Numbered from the stretch's first letter, positions 6,378 through 15,926 are shown. The stretch: 64,000 bases of DNA from Aquiflexum lacus (GCF_015476655.1 NZ_JABFHF010000015.1:62001-126000), one strand, 5' to 3'. Notes: generated from the sequence alone by a model not told the origin. Program-made: numbers and translations.

Positions 6378-9074
6378 TTATCTCGAAAACAGCGTCAACC
6401 TTTTCATAGACCATTGTTTCTCCCACATACTATTTGCTTCTATTTTTAAATAGGTTGATTTTCCTTGAGCTTTCCAATTCAAGGTATTTATTCCCTGAAC
6501 ACCATTTTTCTGTCCGACTTTGGTCCAGGAAGTTCCATCTTGGGAGATGGAAACGGTATAAGCGATCGGGAATCCATCTTTACCGGAATCAAATTGTACC
6601 TCAGTCAGAGACTGGGGCGAAGGCAATTGGACCAAAAACCACATTCCGGGCTCTTGGGCGGATGCTGTTTTCCAACCCTTAAATGAAAATGCATAGGAGG
6701 GATCTTTTGTCGATCCCACTCCAGGCAAAGCTGTGCTGCTGGCATCCACTATCCAATTATCCTGAAAGATTAAGGTTTTGGGAATCTCTCCCATCAATTC
6801 TTCAAAAGAATAGTTTTCCTTTCTGTTTTCGGTCTCCTTTCTAATTTTGGCTACATATTCAGGAGTAACAAAGATCCCACTGTTTCCGAAGTCATTTCGG
6901 ATATAGGACAGGGCCGAAGCGATATATTCATCATCATTGGTATTCATGGCAATCATGACCCCTTCATATTCCTTGGAATCGATTGGGCCGGAAAGTCCAT
7001 GCAACATGACCTTGACAGCATATTCGGGATGGTTCAGGATCCTCGGTGATCCGGAAAAAGGAGGTGCAATTAACCGGCCTTCTCCTGCAGGTGAACCCAA
7101 ACCTTTGGGACCGTGGCAGGTCGAACAGTAGTTATCATAGATGGATTTTCCTTTGACAAAAAGTGCCAACTCATCTTTTTCAAACCTTGTTTCCGATGCC
7201 TTTTTTGCCTCCTCGATTTTCTCCAGCAATTGACTTCCGATTACCTGAATTCCATTCGAGTTGTTTGTTTTCAATGTCTCTTGGATAAGCAAGTCCACTA
7301 GATCAATTTTTAACACATGCGCACTAAGAAGTGCCTGTATGGCCACGTCCGGATTGCTGTCCTCTGCTGCTGTCCTATATACTTCCGAAATGCTTTTTTC
7401 CCCATACTTATACAAAGTTTCTGCAGCCCTTAACCCTTGGATTCTTATCTTGGGATTGGGGTCTTGGATTAATTTTTTAACCAGATTAGACTTCAGCTCT
7501 CCCAGACCTTCCAAGGTCCAAAGGGCATGAATCCTTGCAAGTTCATTGGTAGAACTTTCCGCCATGGTGATCAGGTCAGGCAACACGGATTTGTCTTGAC
7601 TGAGGACTAGGGTTTGTTGGGCCATATCCCGCCACCATCCATTGGGATGCTCCAAATGCCGGATCAATTCCTTGGCTGATTCTTCATACATCCTTGGTTT
7701 TTGGGTATTTCTGGCCATTCCTTCATAGGAAAGTCTCCAAATCCGACCATTACCGACAATATCATCCATCTGATATTGTTGGATTTTTGTACGCAGGTAA
7801 CTTCCATTTTGTGTCCATTCACCTTCCTGAATAATCCCTCGATACATATCCACGATATAAAGGGTCCCATCCGGTGCAGTAGCCATATCCACCGGCCGGA
7901 ACAAAGGATCCGTAGATTGGATAAATTCCGAAGCTTCACTGATATATTTATTCTGTAAATAGGTCAACCCTTCCACATTTTCTGACACTACTCTCCTTAC
8001 AATTCTACCTACGGGTTCACCATAAAGATAATCCCCTATAAGGTCTTTGGGCAACCTATCACCTCTAAAGACATCGTTTCCAGCGGCGCCAGTTACATTT
8101 GATAATGATCCGTCAGGTTTTGCTTCCTGCATCCCCGGTTGAAAATCAGCTAAAGTAACAAGACTATAAGGAACCCGGAATCCGTCTTTAAGTGCCCCTT
8201 TCACATTAAAATTTCCATAGACGATAGGGAACTGAAAGCCTTGCGGAACACCACCTGCCCCGTCCTGAAAGAAAAGTTTACCATAACTATCTTGGGTTAC
8301 TCCCCATTGTCCCCATGGATTTCCACTTTCTTCCTGTATCACTCCGGTTGATGTCCACCGGATCCGCTTATTGTTGTATGTACTGTACATCCAATTATCC
8401 AAAGCCCATGTCAGGAAACTGGTCTGATGCTCGACATTTCCTGACCTGCCCAATCCCGATGCAAAAAGTTCTTTTTTATCCGCTTTGCCATCCAGGTTGG
8501 TGTCTGTATACCGATAGACATGGTCTTCATTGGATTCCATGGATAAAATGCTGTTTGGTCCGAAGGGAACCACATAACGTGGGAAAATCAAACTATCCAA
8601 AAAGACAATTCCCGTTTCATAAACCCCATCTCCATCCAAATCTTCCCAACGTGAGATTCGCGAGGTTGGCAACAGCTCCCCTGTTGCATCTAAATCCTGC
8701 ATGTAAGTCCGGAGTTCCAGGACATACATCCGGCCATTCCCATCAAATTGGATGGCAGCGGGTTCGCGTATCTGTGGTTCAGATAGCACAGGTTCCATAG
8801 TAAATCCGGGCTTTAGGACAAAAGATTTCTTTTGTTCATTGGCGGAAACAGGGACTAAAGGAGGTTTGGGGCTAAGGTCTATTCCTTTCCAGGTTTTTGA
8901 TTCAATATCTGCTCCTTCCGGAATGCTGACAACAGGAAATGGCTTTGATAAACGATTTGGGTCCATGGATTCAGCAGGAGAAACATCAAATGGTGAAGAC
9001 TGTGGTCCTTGACAGGAATATAAAAGTGTTAGTATTAAAGCAAAATAAAGGGAAACTTCTTTGACTGATTTCAT
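6378..9074 (-). CDS. secreted sorbosone-dehydrogenase-type beta-propeller with HEAT, cytochrome c and discoidin-like domains
   Basis: This lipoprotein of about 898 residues was started at the ATG at 9074 (MKSVKEV), which gives a compact signal with lipobox LYSC; a start at 9092 would add six residues. Modules in order: a PVC-type membrane-bound dehydrogenase propeller (PAAIQFDGNGRMYVLELRTY; DLDGDGVYET; TPDGTLYIVDMYRG-like strand), HEAT-like helices (about 450-600), a class I cytochrome c with YCSTCHGPKGLG (CxxCH near residue 650), and a C-terminal F5/8-type carbohydrate-binding-like region ending KRLTLFSR. The family is thought to oxidise sugars or related substrates and pass electrons to the bound heme. 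It is divergent from the GH18 gene. The substrate is unknown. Confidence 0.85.
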   Translation of the reverse strand: MKSVKEVSLYFALILTLLYSCQGPQSSPFDVSPAESMDPNRLSKPFPVVSIPEGADIESKTWKGIDLSPKPPLVPVSANEQKKSFVLKPGFTMEPVLSEPQIREPAAIQFDGNGRMYVLELRTYMQDLDATGELLPTSRISRWEDLDGDGVYETGIVFLDSLIFPRYVVPFGPNSILSMESNEDHVYRYTDTNLDGKADKKELFASGLGRSGNVEHQTSFLTWALDNWMYSTYNNKRIRWTSTGVIQEESGNPWGQWGVTQDSYGKLFFQDGAGGVPQGFQFPIVYGNFNVKGALKDGFRVPYSLVTLADFQPGMQEAKPDGSLSNVTGAAGNDVFRGDRLPKDLIGDYLYGEPVGRIVRRVVSENVEGLTYLQNKYISEASEFIQSTDPLFRPVDMATAPDGTLYIVDMYRGIIQEGEWTQNGSYLRTKIQQYQMDDIVGNGRIWRLSYEGMARNTQKPRMYEESAKELIRHLEHPNGWWRDMAQQTLVLSQDKSVLPDLITMAESSTNELARIHALWTLEGLGELKSNLVKKLIQDPNPKIRIQGLRAAETLYKYGEKSISEVYRTAAEDSNPDVAIQALLSAHVLKIDLVDLLIQETLKTNNSNGIQVIGSQLLEKIEEAKKASETRFEKDELALFVKGKSIYDNYCSTCHGPKGLGSPAGEGRLIAPPFSGSPRILNHPEYAVKVMLHGLSGPIDSKEYEGVMIAMNTNDDEYIASALSYIRNDFGNSGIFVTPEYVAKIRKETENRKENYSFEELMGEIPKTLIFQDNWIVDASSTALPGVGSTKDPSYAFSFKGWKTASAQEPGMWFLVQLPSPQSLTEVQFDSGKDGFPIAYTVSISQDGTSWTKVGQKNGVQGINTLNWKAQGKSTYLKIEANSMWEKQWSMKRLTLFSR

Positions 9075-9320
9075 AAAGCAAATACTAAACATAAATTAAA
9101 AGCCTTTTCAAATGCTCGATAGAGCAAACAGGGAATATCCGAAAGCGAAAATTCATCATAAATTCAGTTCATGAATTTTGTTTTTCCGGCTTAAATAATC
9201 TTCTGCAGGAACTACCATGAAATTTGCTTCGATAAAAATATTTGGTTTTTTCCAATTTTATAATTTTTTTTAAAAAGTATTTCATCATTTTTAAAAAAAT
9301 TAATCAATACCACAATACTC

Positions 9321-10526
9321 ATGCTCGGCAAATTTCTTTCTTTCTCTGTAATTATTTTAGTTTTCACGCTTTTCTTTGGATGCAATTCTAAGCCAGTCCA
9401 TGAAAGCAAGACCGAGGCGGATAAAACAGTCATTATGGCTTATTATGTCCCTGAAAGGGAGTATCAGCCCGAGATTATTCCTGTTGAAAAATTGACTCAT
9501 ATTATTTTTTCTTTTACCAAAGTTATTGATGGGGAAATGGCGTTCAGCAAGCAGGAAATTTCTGGCCCAAAGCTTGAAGCTTTGGTCGCGCAAAAAAAGC
9601 GGAATCCATCCTTGAAGGTAATGATCGCCTGTGGAGGTTGGGGAGCAGATGGGTTTTCTGATATGGCTTTGACCGATGAGAGTAGAACAAAATTTATTCA
9701 AAGTGCAAGGAGTTTCATCGAAAAATACCAATTGGACGGCATGGATATGGACTGGGAATATCCGGGAATTTCAGGTGCAGGAACCAAAGCCAGGCCGGAA
9801 GATACCGAGAACTTCACCCAACTGATGAAAGGTCTCAGACAAATGCTCGATACTTTCGATTCACCCAAGATCCTGACCTTTGCTTCTGCCGGATGGGAGC
9901 GGTATTATGATTTTATTGAAGTTCATGAAGTTATGAAATATGCCGATTTTATGAATGTCATGACCTATGACCAAGTTTCCGGGGAATCCATTTATACAGG
10001 ACATCACACTCCTTTAGGAAATGTACCTAGTGAAGACATTGCAGGGACTCCCTTTCAAAAGCATTTGGACAGTCTGTATGCAGCCAAGGAAAATCCGGAT
10101 AACCATCCCCGATCCGCGGAAAAAATAATCAATTTTCTCCTTAATGAAGGAGTAAAACCTGAGCAATTAGTGATTGGGGCGGCTTTTTATGGGCGTGTAT
10201 GGAAAGGCGTTCCTCCCGTCAACAATGGTTTATATCAGCTGAGCAATGACATTCAGATTGGTTGGCTAGCCTACGATAAGATTCGCAGCCAATACGAGGC
10301 AGACAGCAATTTTCAACGTTTTTGGGATGATAACGCTAAGGCACCGTTTATGTACAATTCCGTAGACAGTCTTTTTATGTCCTACGATGATACTGTCTCT
10401 GTTGCGCTCAAAACACGTTATGCCATTCAAAAGGGATTGGGAGGTATCATGTTCTGGCAATTGGGAAATGACACCAAAAGTAAAGGAAGCCTTTTGGATG
10501 CAATTTATGCTGAACATCAAAAATAA
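9321..10526 (+). CDS. GH18 chitinase-like lipoprotein
   Basis: This 401-residue glycoside hydrolase family 18 protein has a lipoprotein signal ending FFGC (Cys21). The GH18 catalytic signature DxxDxDxE is intact as DGMDMDWEYP, with Asp139, Asp142, Asp144 and the proton-donor Glu146. The KVMIACGGWG strand, NVMTYDQ and the C-terminal GGIMFWQLGND strand are also conserved. GH18 enzymes cleave beta-1,4-N-acetylglucosamine linkages with substrate assistance, in chitin or in glycan cores. The lipobox puts it at the cell surface or periplasm. No SusCD pair or chitin-binding module is nearby, so the natural substrate is open. It is divergent from the large dehydrogenase gene. Confidence 0.93.
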   Translation: MLGKFLSFSVIILVFTLFFGCNSKPVHESKTEADKTVIMAYYVPEREYQPEIIPVEKLTHIIFSFTKVIDGEMAFSKQEISGPKLEALVAQKKRNPSLKVMIACGGWGADGFSDMALTDESRTKFIQSARSFIEKYQLDGMDMDWEYPGISGAGTKARPEDTENFTQLMKGLRQMLDTFDSPKILTFASAGWERYYDFIEVHEVMKYADFMNVMTYDQVSGESIYTGHHTPLGNVPSEDIAGTPFQKHLDSLYAAKENPDNHPRSAEKIINFLLNEGVKPEQLVIGAAFYGRVWKGVPPVNNGLYQLSNDIQIGWLAYDKIRSQYEADSNFQRFWDDNAKAPFMYNSVDSLFMSYDDTVSVALKTRYAIQKGLGGIMFWQLGNDTKSKGSLLDAIYAEHQK

Positions 10527-10540
10527 ATTCGTCTATTGAT

Positions 10541-10700
10541 AAAGTTAAGGTCTTAAAGGCCCGGGTATTCATTATTGGGAACAGCCCAATTTTAGATATC
10601 CGTGCCTTTCAGGCCCATGAAAATGGACCGATTATTATTCTTTTATGAATGGGCGGTGCCCATTCCTTTGGTATCAAGGCCTTTCAGGCCTATTCCTTCA
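10541..10700. repeat. AAGGCCTTTCAGGCC-type intergenic repeat
   Basis: The region holds several short GC-rich words (TTAAAGGCCCGGG, CCTTTCAGGCCCATG, GGCGGTGCCCATTCC, AAGGCCTTTCAGGCC) and no plausible gene. The words repeat among themselves and resemble the CCCTTTCAGGGTTTT stretch near 12040. They look like a degenerate interspersed element. Together with 10701-10860 this accounts for the gap between the GH18 and sorbosone-dehydrogenase genes. Confidence 0.45.
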
Positions 10701-10760
10701 TCCCATACTCACATCCTTCTTAACTGAACACCAATAGTGCCTACTTATTAACACGACATG

Positions 10761-10855
10761 AAAACTGCCCACTGCCCACTGAAAACTGCCCACTGCCCAC
10801 TGAACACTGGAAACTGCCCACTGAACACTGGAAACTGCCCACTGAAAACTGCAAA
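10761..10855. repeat. ACTGCCCACTG/ACTGAAAACTG short tandem repeats
   Basis: About nine imperfect units of AAACTGCCCACTG and GAACACTGG type run in tandem. Antisense translation yields a monotonous QWAVSSVQWAV peptide, which I regard as an artefact of the repeat and not a gene. The array ends directly at the stop codon of the minus-strand dehydrogenase gene. No function is evident. Confidence 0.8.
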
Positions 10856-10860
10856 CTTCC

Positions 10861-11994
10861 TCACTTCCCCCCATAACTGATTCTATAAACACAATTGGCC
10901 ATATCGTCTGAAACGAGCATACTGCCGTCTGGCATCTGCATCACGTCCACAGGTCTTCCCCAGACATCTTGGGTGTCATGATTGAGCCAGCCTTCGGCAA
11001 AGACTTCCTCCTTGACCACTTTTTGATTACCGTCCAAGACCACATTGGTAACTTGGTATCCGATTTTCTTGCTTCTGTTCCAAGAACCATGCTTGGCGAT
11101 GAAAATATTGTTTATGTATTGTGTAGGGAATTGGCTACCTGTGTAAAAGCGCATACCCAATGGCGCCGTATGTGGCCCTAATTTCAAAGCAGGGTCAATA
11201 TAGGCGGATTTGTCTTTTCCTTTATTACCAAACTCAGGGTCTTTGACATCCCCGGCATGCCAATAAGGATAACCGAAATGCAGTCCTTTTTGAGGCGCAC
11301 GGTTCAGTTCACAGTCAGGAATATCATCGCCCATCATGTCCCTGCCGTTGTCTGTAAACCAAAGTTCCTTAGTGGTAGGATGCCAGGCAAATCCAACACT
11401 GTTTCTGATTCCGTGAGCAAAGATTTCAGGTTTGATATTAGTGGATTTTACGTCAATTCGAGTGATAGTTGCGAAAATTTCTTCTGGGTCACAGATATTA
11501 CAGGGAGCACCAACCGGTACATAAAGCATTCCATCAGGTCCGAAAGCGATGAATTTCCAACCATGATGTGCTTTATCGGGATATTGGTCATAGACTACTT
11601 CGAAGGTAGGTTTGTCAAGGTTGTTATCAATATCCTTAAATCTCAAAATCCTACTAACCTCAGCCACATACAAATCCCCATCTTTAAATGCAACTCCATT
11701 TGGCATTCTTAAACCAGAAGCAAGGGTATATTTTTTATCCGCATTTCCGTCGCCATTGGTATCCTTTAAGGCATAGACATTTTTGCCCTGACGGTTTCCT
11801 ACAAAAACAGTACTCCCATCCGCATTCATAGCCAAGGAACGTGCATCCGGCACATCCTCTGCCCATACCTCGATTTTAAAACCTGCAGGCAGTTTGATGG
11901 TTTCCAGTTGGATATAGGATTCTTTCTTTTGGGCATTGCAGGAAAATGCTGCAAGACAAAAAAATATTATGAGAGATATTTGGAGTTTTTTCAT
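10861..11994 (-). CDS. secreted sorbosone-dehydrogenase family protein (PQQ-type propeller)
   Basis: This 377-residue protein has a lipoprotein-like signal ending AFSC. It has the six-bladed beta-propeller seen in soluble sugar dehydrogenases: LPAGFKIEVWAEDVPDARSL, NGDGNADKKYTLASGL, MPNGVAFKDGDLYVAE, GPDGMLYVPVGAPCNICDP, a FAHGIRNSVGFAWHP block and PVDVMQMPDGSMLVSDD near the end. The HGxRN pattern and the calcium/PQQ site layout fit L-sorbosone dehydrogenase-like proteins. These are predicted to oxidise aldoses or sugar aldehydes in the periplasm. It is a distant relative of the propeller at 6378-9074. The cofactor and substrate are inferred only. Confidence 0.88.
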   Translation of the reverse strand: MKKLQISLIIFFCLAAFSCNAQKKESYIQLETIKLPAGFKIEVWAEDVPDARSLAMNADGSTVFVGNRQGKNVYALKDTNGDGNADKKYTLASGLRMPNGVAFKDGDLYVAEVSRILRFKDIDNNLDKPTFEVVYDQYPDKAHHGWKFIAFGPDGMLYVPVGAPCNICDPEEIFATITRIDVKSTNIKPEIFAHGIRNSVGFAWHPTTKELWFTDNGRDMMGDDIPDCELNRAPQKGLHFGYPYWHAGDVKDPEFGNKGKDKSAYIDPALKLGPHTAPLGMRFYTGSQFPTQYINNIFIAKHGSWNRSKKIGYQVTNVVLDGNQKVVKEEVFAEGWLNHDTQDVWGRPVDVMQMPDGSMLVSDDMANCVYRISYGGK

Positions 11995-12433
11995 GGTGTT
12001 AATTTTTAATTATAAACTTTCGGTGAACTGTGAAATGTTAAACCCTTTCAGGGTTTTAGGGAATGTTCATTACTTGATTTCTCCCTCCGGGTTTCAGCCG
12101 GGGCAAATAACCTACGGTATTTAATCCCTCCGGGATTTTGAGCAATCCTTGTACTCCTTCTAGCGACTGGATTAACTTTATACTTTTCTGAGAGATTCCT
12201 CGTATTTCTATGTGTAAGTCGATCACTCGCTGATGATGAAATTAGGCCATGTCAAACTCGTTCTGAATAATGGACCTTTTTTTACCACTCCCCCGGGATT
12301 TTGTATTTGGTACTTTGTTCCAAACTCCCAACTTACCCAACTCCCCACTTCCATCCAATTTACCCAAATTTCCCCTTTTTGACACTTTACTTTTATTATT
12401 CCTTTCGAAATCCTTTATTAATGGCAGAATAGT
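11995..12433. other. intergenic region with CCCTCCGGGATTTT-type repeats
   Basis: No gene is supported here. From about 12040 to 12140 it carries words such as CCCTTTCAGGGTTTTAGGG, CTCCCTCCGGGTTTCAGCC and CCCTCCGGGATTTTG, which resemble a degraded interspersed repeat. The last 150 bp are C-rich and then T-rich. A short frame at 12270-12578 overlaps the ABC-F gene out of frame and was dismissed. Confidence 0.5.
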
Positions 12434-12441
12434 TATTTTTG
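12434..12441 (+). promoter_or_regulatory. candidate -7 box immediately before the ABC-F start
   Basis: TATTTTTG matches the Bacteroidota -7 consensus TAnnTTTG exactly, and ends four bases before the ATG at 12446. If used, transcription would begin at or beside the start codon and give a nearly leaderless mRNA. No good -33 TTTG was found about 19 bp upstream, so this is tentative. Confidence 0.35.
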
Positions 12442-12445
12442 CAGC

Positions 12446-14374
12446 ATGTTATCAATCAGTAATCTTTCATATTTCATCGGCGGCAGGGCTTTGTATGAAA
12501 ATGCTTCCCTGCATATCAAACCAAAAGACAAAATCGGACTCGTCGGACTCAACGGTACCGGTAAGTCTACCTTATTAAAAATCATCAACGGTGATTACCA
12601 ACCTTCCTCCGGTGAAGTACAAAAAGCCAAAGGAACAACGATAGGTTTTTTAAATCAGGATTTGCTTTCCTATCAATCCGAAGACAGTATCCTGGATGTG
12701 GCATTGGAGGCGTTTAAGGAGACCTTAAAATTGCAGGAAGAAATAGATGCTGTCCTCAAGCAAATGGAGACAGACTATTCAGATGAAGTCATCAATAAAC
12801 TGGCAAAGCTTCAGGATCAGTTTGAGGCCAATGAAGGTTATACCATTAAAGCCAAAGCAGAAGAGGTATTGGAAGGAATTGGTTTCAATACCAAAGACCT
12901 CATCAGACCTTTAAAAACTTTTTCGGGAGGCTGGAGAATGCGGGTGATGTTGGCCAAATTACTTTTGGAAAAACCGGCACTCCTGATGCTGGATGAACCT
13001 ACCAACCACTTGGATTTACCATCAATTCAATGGGTAGAAAACTACCTCAAAAACTATGAAGGAGCCGTAGTGGTTGTTTCCCACGATCAGGAGTTTTTGG
13101 ATAATTGTATCGATACCACTGTGGAAGTTTCCAATGGGACGCTGACGACTTACTCCGGAAATTATTCTTTTTACAAAGAGGAAAAAGTGGAGCGGATGGA
13201 AATTCAACAGAATGCTTATGAAAACCAACAGCAGATGATCAAACAAACGGAGCGTTTTATTGAGCGTTTCCGTGCCAAAGCCACCAAATCCAATCAGGTA
13301 CAATCCCGAATCAAAGCCTTGGACAGGTTGGATAGGGTCAATGAGGTTGTAGATGACAACATTTCCGTAAATTTCAAATTTAGATTTTCACAAAAATCAG
13401 GTAGGGATGTAGTCGTATTGGACCATGTATCCAAGGCCTATGGGGATTTGGTGATTTTAAAAGATACTACTGCCAGAATTGAGAGGGGAGATAAAATTGC
13501 CCTAATCGGTGCAAATGGAAAAGGTAAATCCACTTTGTTGAGAATCATAGATGGTACAGAACCGATCAAGGGAAAAAGGGAGCAGGGACACAATGTAATC
13601 AAATCCTTTTATGCACAGCATCAGTTGGAAGCTTTGAACGTGGACAATGAAATCTTGCAGGAAATGGTGCAGGCAGGATCCAAGAAGACCGAAACTGAGT
13701 TAAGGAATGTTTTGGGTTGTTTTCTTTTCACCAACGAGGATGTATTCAAGAAAATCAAGGTCCTTTCAGGTGGTGAAAAGTCAAGGGTAGCGTTGGCCAA
13801 AACCATGATTTCAGAAGCTAATTTCCTGCTTTTGGATGAACCTACCAACCACTTGGACATGCAGTCTGTCAATATCCTGATTCAGGCCATGGAGCAGTAT
13901 GAAGGAACTTTCATTACAGTTTCCCACGACAGACATTTTATCAGAGGGGTTGCCAATAAAATCTGGTATATCGAAAACAATCAGATAAAAGAATATCCGG
14001 GTACTTATGATGAATATGTCTTTTGGAAATCCCAACAAGACCTGATACCTGCAGAAACAAAAAAATCTGATAATATTCCAAAACCAGAAGTTAAAAAAAG
14101 GGAATTCAATCCTACTGAAAGCTTACAGGCCAAAAAAGATCTCAAGAAGAAAGAACAGGAGCTAGAGTTGATTGAAGAAAAAATCCTTGAGTTGGAGGAG
14201 AAGAAAAAAACGCTTGAGGCTCAAATGGCTGACAGTGAAGTCTATGAAGACAATGAAAAACTCGCTCGAATAAATCAGGATTATAATGATTTGAAAGAAA
14301 ATGAAGCAAAGTTAAATACCGATTGGGAAATTTTGGTAGAAGAAATTGGCCAACTTCAGGATACCATTTCCTGA
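12446..14374 (+). CDS. ABC-F ribosome-associated ATPase (YheS-like)
   Basis: This 642-residue protein has two ABC ATPase domains without membrane segments, as in ABC-F factors that act at the ribosomal E site. Domain 1 has Walker A GLNGTGKST, signature FSGGWRMR and Walker B LLMLDEPTNHLD. Domain 2 has GANGKGKST, LSGGEKSR and FLLLDEPTNHLD. The linker FIERFRAKATKSNQVQSRI and the SGGWRMR signature match the YheS group more than EttA or Uup. A charged coiled coil (about 560-640) forms the C-terminus, as in YheS/Uup. Its job is probably to relieve stalled translation. Nothing suggests an antibiotic-resistance variant. Confidence 0.93.
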   Translation: MLSISNLSYFIGGRALYENASLHIKPKDKIGLVGLNGTGKSTLLKIINGDYQPSSGEVQKAKGTTIGFLNQDLLSYQSEDSILDVALEAFKETLKLQEEIDAVLKQMETDYSDEVINKLAKLQDQFEANEGYTIKAKAEEVLEGIGFNTKDLIRPLKTFSGGWRMRVMLAKLLLEKPALLMLDEPTNHLDLPSIQWVENYLKNYEGAVVVVSHDQEFLDNCIDTTVEVSNGTLTTYSGNYSFYKEEKVERMEIQQNAYENQQQMIKQTERFIERFRAKATKSNQVQSRIKALDRLDRVNEVVDDNISVNFKFRFSQKSGRDVVVLDHVSKAYGDLVILKDTTARIERGDKIALIGANGKGKSTLLRIIDGTEPIKGKREQGHNVIKSFYAQHQLEALNVDNEILQEMVQAGSKKTETELRNVLGCFLFTNEDVFKKIKVLSGGEKSRVALAKTMISEANFLLLDEPTNHLDMQSVNILIQAMEQYEGTFITVSHDRHFIRGVANKIWYIENNQIKEYPGTYDEYVFWKSQQDLIPAETKKSDNIPKPEVKKREFNPTESLQAKKDLKKKEQELELIEEKILELEEKKKTLEAQMADSEVYEDNEKLARINQDYNDLKENEAKLNTDWEILVEEIGQLQDTIS

Positions 14375-14421
14375 TTTTGGCATAGTTTTTTATATTGAAG
14401 CCAATTAAAACCTAAAGTATA

Positions 14422-15687
14422 ATGCAGATTAGAATTTTATTGCTACTTTCAATTTGGACTTTTTCATTATCCGCTTCGGCCCAAAAGGTTTATGAGGATC
14501 GTGTTTTTGAAGAGAATATCCAATCCGTTAGGTTATTTCCGCGTTCAGGTGAATTTGCAGCACAAATGAACTCTCCTGTTATTGAGTTGAACGGTGGTGT
14601 TCTCAACTTAACTTTTGATGACCTCGCTTACGATCCTGATATGTATTCAGTAAAAGTGATCCATTGTAATTTTGACTGGACACCTTCTGACCTCAAAGAA
14701 CCGGAGTATCTGAATGAATACAATGAATTCAATATTCTTGATTACAATTATGCAATTGATACCAGAGTCCCCTATATCCATTATAATTTTGTCACCCCAA
14801 GGGTTACCAAATCCGGTAATTATGCCTTGATTGTTTACAGAGGGAGAGACCAAAATCAGGTAATTTTGACTAAAAGGTTTATGGTATTTGAGAAAATAGC
14901 CAATATGGCGGCAAGAGTAGTACCGCCTAGCCAAACAGAAAATAGGAGACAGGTGCAGCAGATCAATGTTAACCTGAACTACAAGGCCCGTGAACTTTTC
15001 GATCCAAAGAATAATCTTCGTGTCATGATCCGCCAAAATCAACGATGGGATAATAGCAGGGTTCTTGGTAATCCCACCATGATCAGAGAAGATTCCAAGA
15101 TGATTGAATATCAGCTTTTTGATGGCAGCAATGTTTTCTGGGGTGGCAATGAATTCAGGTTTGTGGATCTGAGATTTGTCCGGGCCAAAGGGATGAATAT
15201 TGCATGGGTCAGAATGGAAGATGATATCGTCTATGCAGAGGCAGTCGTCGACAAGCCAAGACCACAGGGAGTTTATTCTGAATACTTGGATATGAACGGG
15301 CAGTTTGCCATTATGAACCTAGAGCGTCAGAATCATGAACGCGAAAGCGAATACATGTTGGTCACCTTTAATTTGGCAGCTGAAAATCTAAAGCAGACCC
15401 CATACATCATCGGGGCGCTTACCCAATGGGGAAATGAACCTTCATCCAAAATGGTGCTCGATAAAAAGACGAACACCTATCAAGCCACTTTATTGTTGAA
15501 GCAAGGATGGTATGATTACCAATATGCTTTCAAGACGGAAGAAGGATGGGACATGAGTTCTTTTGAGGGTAATTATTTTGAAACGGAAAATGAATATGAG
15601 GTATTCGTCTATTACAGGGACATGGCCTCAAGGTATGACGAATTGATCAGCTACCTGAATCTGAATCCAAATAAAAGAAGACTTTGA
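14422..15687 (+). CDS. type IX secretion system plug-family protein (DUF5103)
   Basis: This 421-residue exported protein has a signal peptide ending SASAQ. An N-terminal beta domain (LTFDDLAYDPDMYSVKVIHC, then NFDWTPSDLKEPEYL) and the central DGSNVFWGGNEFRFVDLRF and C-terminal GWYDYQYAF strands are characteristic of DUF5103. That family includes the Plug protein, which closes the outer-membrane SprA translocon of the T9SS between secretion events. It starts 47 bp after the ABC-F gene in the same direction. Its presence supports the view that large exported proteins in this genome, such as the one at 55749, leave through T9SS. The family call is strong; the precise role in this organism is inferred. 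Confidence 0.88.
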   Translation: MQIRILLLLSIWTFSLSASAQKVYEDRVFEENIQSVRLFPRSGEFAAQMNSPVIELNGGVLNLTFDDLAYDPDMYSVKVIHCNFDWTPSDLKEPEYLNEYNEFNILDYNYAIDTRVPYIHYNFVTPRVTKSGNYALIVYRGRDQNQVILTKRFMVFEKIANMAARVVPPSQTENRRQVQQINVNLNYKARELFDPKNNLRVMIRQNQRWDNSRVLGNPTMIREDSKMIEYQLFDGSNVFWGGNEFRFVDLRFVRAKGMNIAWVRMEDDIVYAEAVVDKPRPQGVYSEYLDMNGQFAIMNLERQNHERESEYMLVTFNLAAENLKQTPYIIGALTQWGNEPSSKMVLDKKTNTYQATLLLKQGWYDYQYAFKTEEGWDMSSFEGNYFETENEYEVFVYYRDMASRYDELISYLNLNPNKRRL

Positions 15688-15804
15688 TTTTTTTGGGTTG
15701 GTATTTAAAGGTATGAGGCAATTTAACTCCATTGAAGTAAAGATATAAGCACTGTCAACAGTAATCGAATAGATGGTGCATCTTTAGGGATAGGTCAAAT
15801 TGAA

Positions 15805-15833
15805 CGCATCATCCGTCATCCGACATCTGACAA
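15805..15833. repeat. CATCATCCGTCATCCGACATC mini-repeat
   Basis: A run of ATCCGTCATC-type words lies in the gap between the plug protein and serine dehydratase genes. Similar strings occur at 47371-47385 (ACATCCGTCATCGG) and 52518-52540 (AACATCGGTCATC). It seems to be another interspersed non-coding word family. Confidence 0.4.
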
Positions 15834-15926
15834 TTTATTAAATAAAGGATTCTCCTTACAAATAAAGCGAGTAACCAAACAATTTTTTTTCTTATCTTCA
15901 TATGATTATTATCAAATATCAATCCT

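Noticed and set aside
10698-10892. Minus-strand frame with repeated QWAVSSVQWAV peptide
   Set aside because: It is the translation of the ACTGCCCACTG tandem repeat, overlaps the stop of the dehydrogenase gene and has no start context.
12270-12578. Plus-strand frame ahead of and into the ABC-F gene
   Set aside because: It overlaps the N-terminus of a well-supported ABC-F gene in another frame, and its upstream part is C/T-rich intergenic repeat.
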